Shown here: in pieces, positions 5,489 to 6,693 of the stretch
How the letters are laid out: each line of letters begins with the position of its first letter
Numbering within the stretch: the first letter of the stretch is position 1
From: Planctomycetaceae bacterium UBA4655
GTDB taxonomy: Bacteria > Planctomycetota > Planctomycetia > Pirellulales > UBA1268
Length of the DNA: 6,693 nucleotides
Assembly (NCBI GenBank): GCA_002405515.1
Contig: DHLZ01000231.1
Coordinates: 1-6,693 of the forward strand
Direction: 5' to 3'
The notes under the pieces: model-generated
What the model was told of the DNA's origin: nothing
What the model saw: the letters and a program-made list of their open reading frames with translations, nothing else
Database searches by the model: none
Program-made: the position numbers and the translations under genes

Positions 5489-6693
5489 ATGCGAATCCAG
5501 ATGATTTCGGTGGTCGCCCGGCCTGCGGTCATGGTCTGGCCCGCGGTCATGGTTGCGATCGCCGCTGGCGGGTGTTCCCGCCTTCCAGAAAGCCAGTACA
5601 CGCTCCGCGCCGATGCCGAGAAGCTGGATCTGCCTGCGAAGCACAAGCAGCAGATCGCCGACTACCTGGAGTATTTCCACGGCACTCCCGCCCGGCCGCT
5701 GATGGCGTTGCCGGCCGCCGCGGATGCGGGCGAAACCGCCGCCAAGGGCGGGCCTGCGTCGATCGCGAAGGTCGACAAGCCGGGCTACGATCCGCTCCAT
5801 CTGGCGCTCGGCATGCAGGTCTACACGAAGCAGTGCGCCGCCTGTCACGGCACGACCGGCGACGGGAAGGGCGTGGCCGGGGCCCATCTCAACCCGCCGC
5901 CCCGCGACTACCGCAATGGCGTCTTCAAGTTCGCCTCGACCTCCCGCGGGTCGAAGCCGCGGCGGGAGGATCTCCGCCGGATCCTCAAGTACGGTGCGAA
6001 GGGCACGTCGATGCCGGCCTTTCGCTTTCTTCCGGAAGAGGAGACGGAGGCCGTGATCGACTACGTGCAGGTGCTCGCCTCGCGGGGACAGCTCGAGATC
6101 AACCTCATTCGCCAGGCGACCGACGAGCTTTCCGAGGACGACGACTTCGATCCGGCGACCGTCGCGGAGTTCGTGACCGACATTTCCGGGTCGTGGGATG
6201 CGGCCGAGGGGGAGATCGTCCGCCCGATCACCGTGAACCCGCCCCGCACGGCCGAAACGGTTCGGGTCGGCGCGGTCGCCTTCGTCGAGATGTACTGCGT
6301 GAAGTGCCACGCCCGCGACGGCCGCGGCAGCAAGACGGCCGACGTCGGGCAGGACATCTGGGGCCGGACGGCGTATCCCGCGAACCTCGCGATGGGGATG
6401 CTTCACGGCGGCCGCCGGCCGATCGACATCTACCGGCGGATCTATTCCGGCATCAACGGCACCCCGATGCCGTCGTCGAAGGACCCCAACACGGCCATCG
6501 GCGAGACTCCCGAGCAGCGGAGCGACCGGATCTGGCATCTCGTCCATTTCGTCCAGCAGGTGATCGAGAGCAACGAGGTGCCACCGGACCTCCAGTCCGC
6601 GATCGACGAGGCGATCGCCCGCTCGACCGAGGCCTCGAAGGCCGCGTCGGTAGACCGTCGGTCGGACATGACTCAACAAAACCCGGAAGCCCG
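5489..6693 (+). CDS. Diheme c-type cytochrome lipoprotein, 3' end outside window
   Basis: Exported electron carrier anchored by lipid. What is seen over 401 codons with no stop: a hydrophobic N-terminus ending in the lipobox A-A-G-G-C29, so lipidation at C29. Then comes a segment with Q-Q-I-A-D-Y-L-E-Y-F-H-G-T-P. The first cytochrome c domain has heme motif C116-A-A-C119-H120 and likely axial Met175 (G-T-S-M-P-A-F). An acidic linker (D-E-L-S-E-D-D-D) precedes the second domain, with C270-V-K-C273-H274 and likely axial Met327 (G-T-P-M-P). The last ~30 residues are polar and helix-like, and the final codons run into the dispersed repeat. I recall similar diheme proteins in planctomycetes next to cytochrome oxidase genes, which would make it a respiratory donor, but no such neighbour is visible here. 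It has its own ribosome site and probable promoter, separate from the hydrogenase. The long frame on the opposite strand is its shadow. Confidence 0.88.
   Translation, partial: MRIQMISVVARPAVMVWPAVMVAIAAGGCSRLPESQYTLRADAEKLDLPAKHKQQIADYLEYFHGTPARPLMALPAAADAGETAAKGGPASIAKVDKPGYDPLHLALGMQVYTKQCAACHGTTGDGKGVAGAHLNPPPRDYRNGVFKFASTSRGSKPRREDLRRILKYGAKGTSMPAFRFLPEEETEAVIDYVQVLASRGQLEINLIRQATDELSEDDDFDPATVAEFVTDISGSWDAAEGEIVRPITVNPPRTAETVRVGAVAFVEMYCVKCHARDGRGSKTADVGQDIWGRTAYPANLAMGMLHGGRRPIDIYRRIYSGINGTPMPSSKDPNTAIGETPEQRSDRIWHLVHFVQQVIESNEVPPDLQSAIDEAIARSTEASKAASVDRRSDMTQQNPEA
6681..6693. repeat. Partial copy of the dispersed repeat core, cut by window end
   Basis: ACCCGGAAGCCCG is identical to positions 28-40 of the 48-bp unit found 2.1 kb upstream. 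It lies in the same frame as the cytochrome gene, so the repeat either forms the end of that protein or begins just around its stop. Confidence 0.65.

Noticed and set aside
4285..5646. 453-codon open frame on the minus strand through the tandem repeats
   Set aside because: It spans the repeats only because the 48-bp unit keeps frame, and otherwise mirrors the transglutaminase-like gene. The composition is low-complexity and no ribosome site is seen.
5327..6679. 450-codon open frame on the minus strand
   Set aside because: It is exactly opposite the diheme cytochrome, whose heme motifs, lipobox and ribosome site are clear. The minus-strand protein is rich in Arg, Gly, Asp and Val, typical of a GC-rich antisense shadow.

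Overview
This is a GC-rich bacterial window with every supported gene on the + strand. It holds a complete four-gene cytosolic [NiFe]-hydrogenase operon of the group 3b (sulfhydrogenase, NADP-linked) type. Downstream come a repeat-filled intergenic region, a small transglutaminase-like protein, and the 5' part of a lipoprotein diheme cytochrome c gene that runs off the window end. The host is most likely a member of Planctomycetota. That is inferred from the cytochrome architecture (lipobox, a 'Q-I-x-x-Y-L-x-x-F-x-G-T-P' type N-terminal segment, two CxxCH domains) and the style of the intergenic repeat; no rRNA or marker gene is present to prove it.

Layout. Positions 24-4325 hold hydB (beta, two 4Fe-4S), hydG (gamma, FAD/NAD(P)H plus 2Fe-2S), hydD (delta, small FeS subunit) and hydA (alpha, NiFe subunit). 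Each junction is a 4-base overlap (ATGA, ATGA, GTGA), so the four are almost certainly one translationally coupled operon. Electrons would pass between NAD(P)H on gamma, the beta and delta Fe-S clusters, and the NiFe site on alpha. No maturation genes (hyp, endopeptidase) are in the window.

Positions 4326-4674 are non-coding. They contain four head-to-tail 48-bp repeats enclosed by a perfect 27-bp inverted repeat, then a promoter whose -10 box sits 7 bases before an ATG, which suggests a leaderless transcript. That ATG opens a 219-residue protein (4675-5334) with a transglutaminase-like Cys/His pattern. A perfect 22-bp palindrome covers its stop codon.

Positions 5335-5488 are a short intergenic region with a candidate promoter and a 16-bp AT/CG palindrome. 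From 5489 to the window end a secreted diheme c-type cytochrome lipoprotein is read with no stop. Its last 13 bases repeat the core of the 48-bp element, so that element is dispersed and lies at or in the 3' end of this gene.

The hydrogenase is a recognisable known family. The less explained material is the composite repeat, its second partial copy, the apparent leaderless gene and the large stop-codon palindrome.
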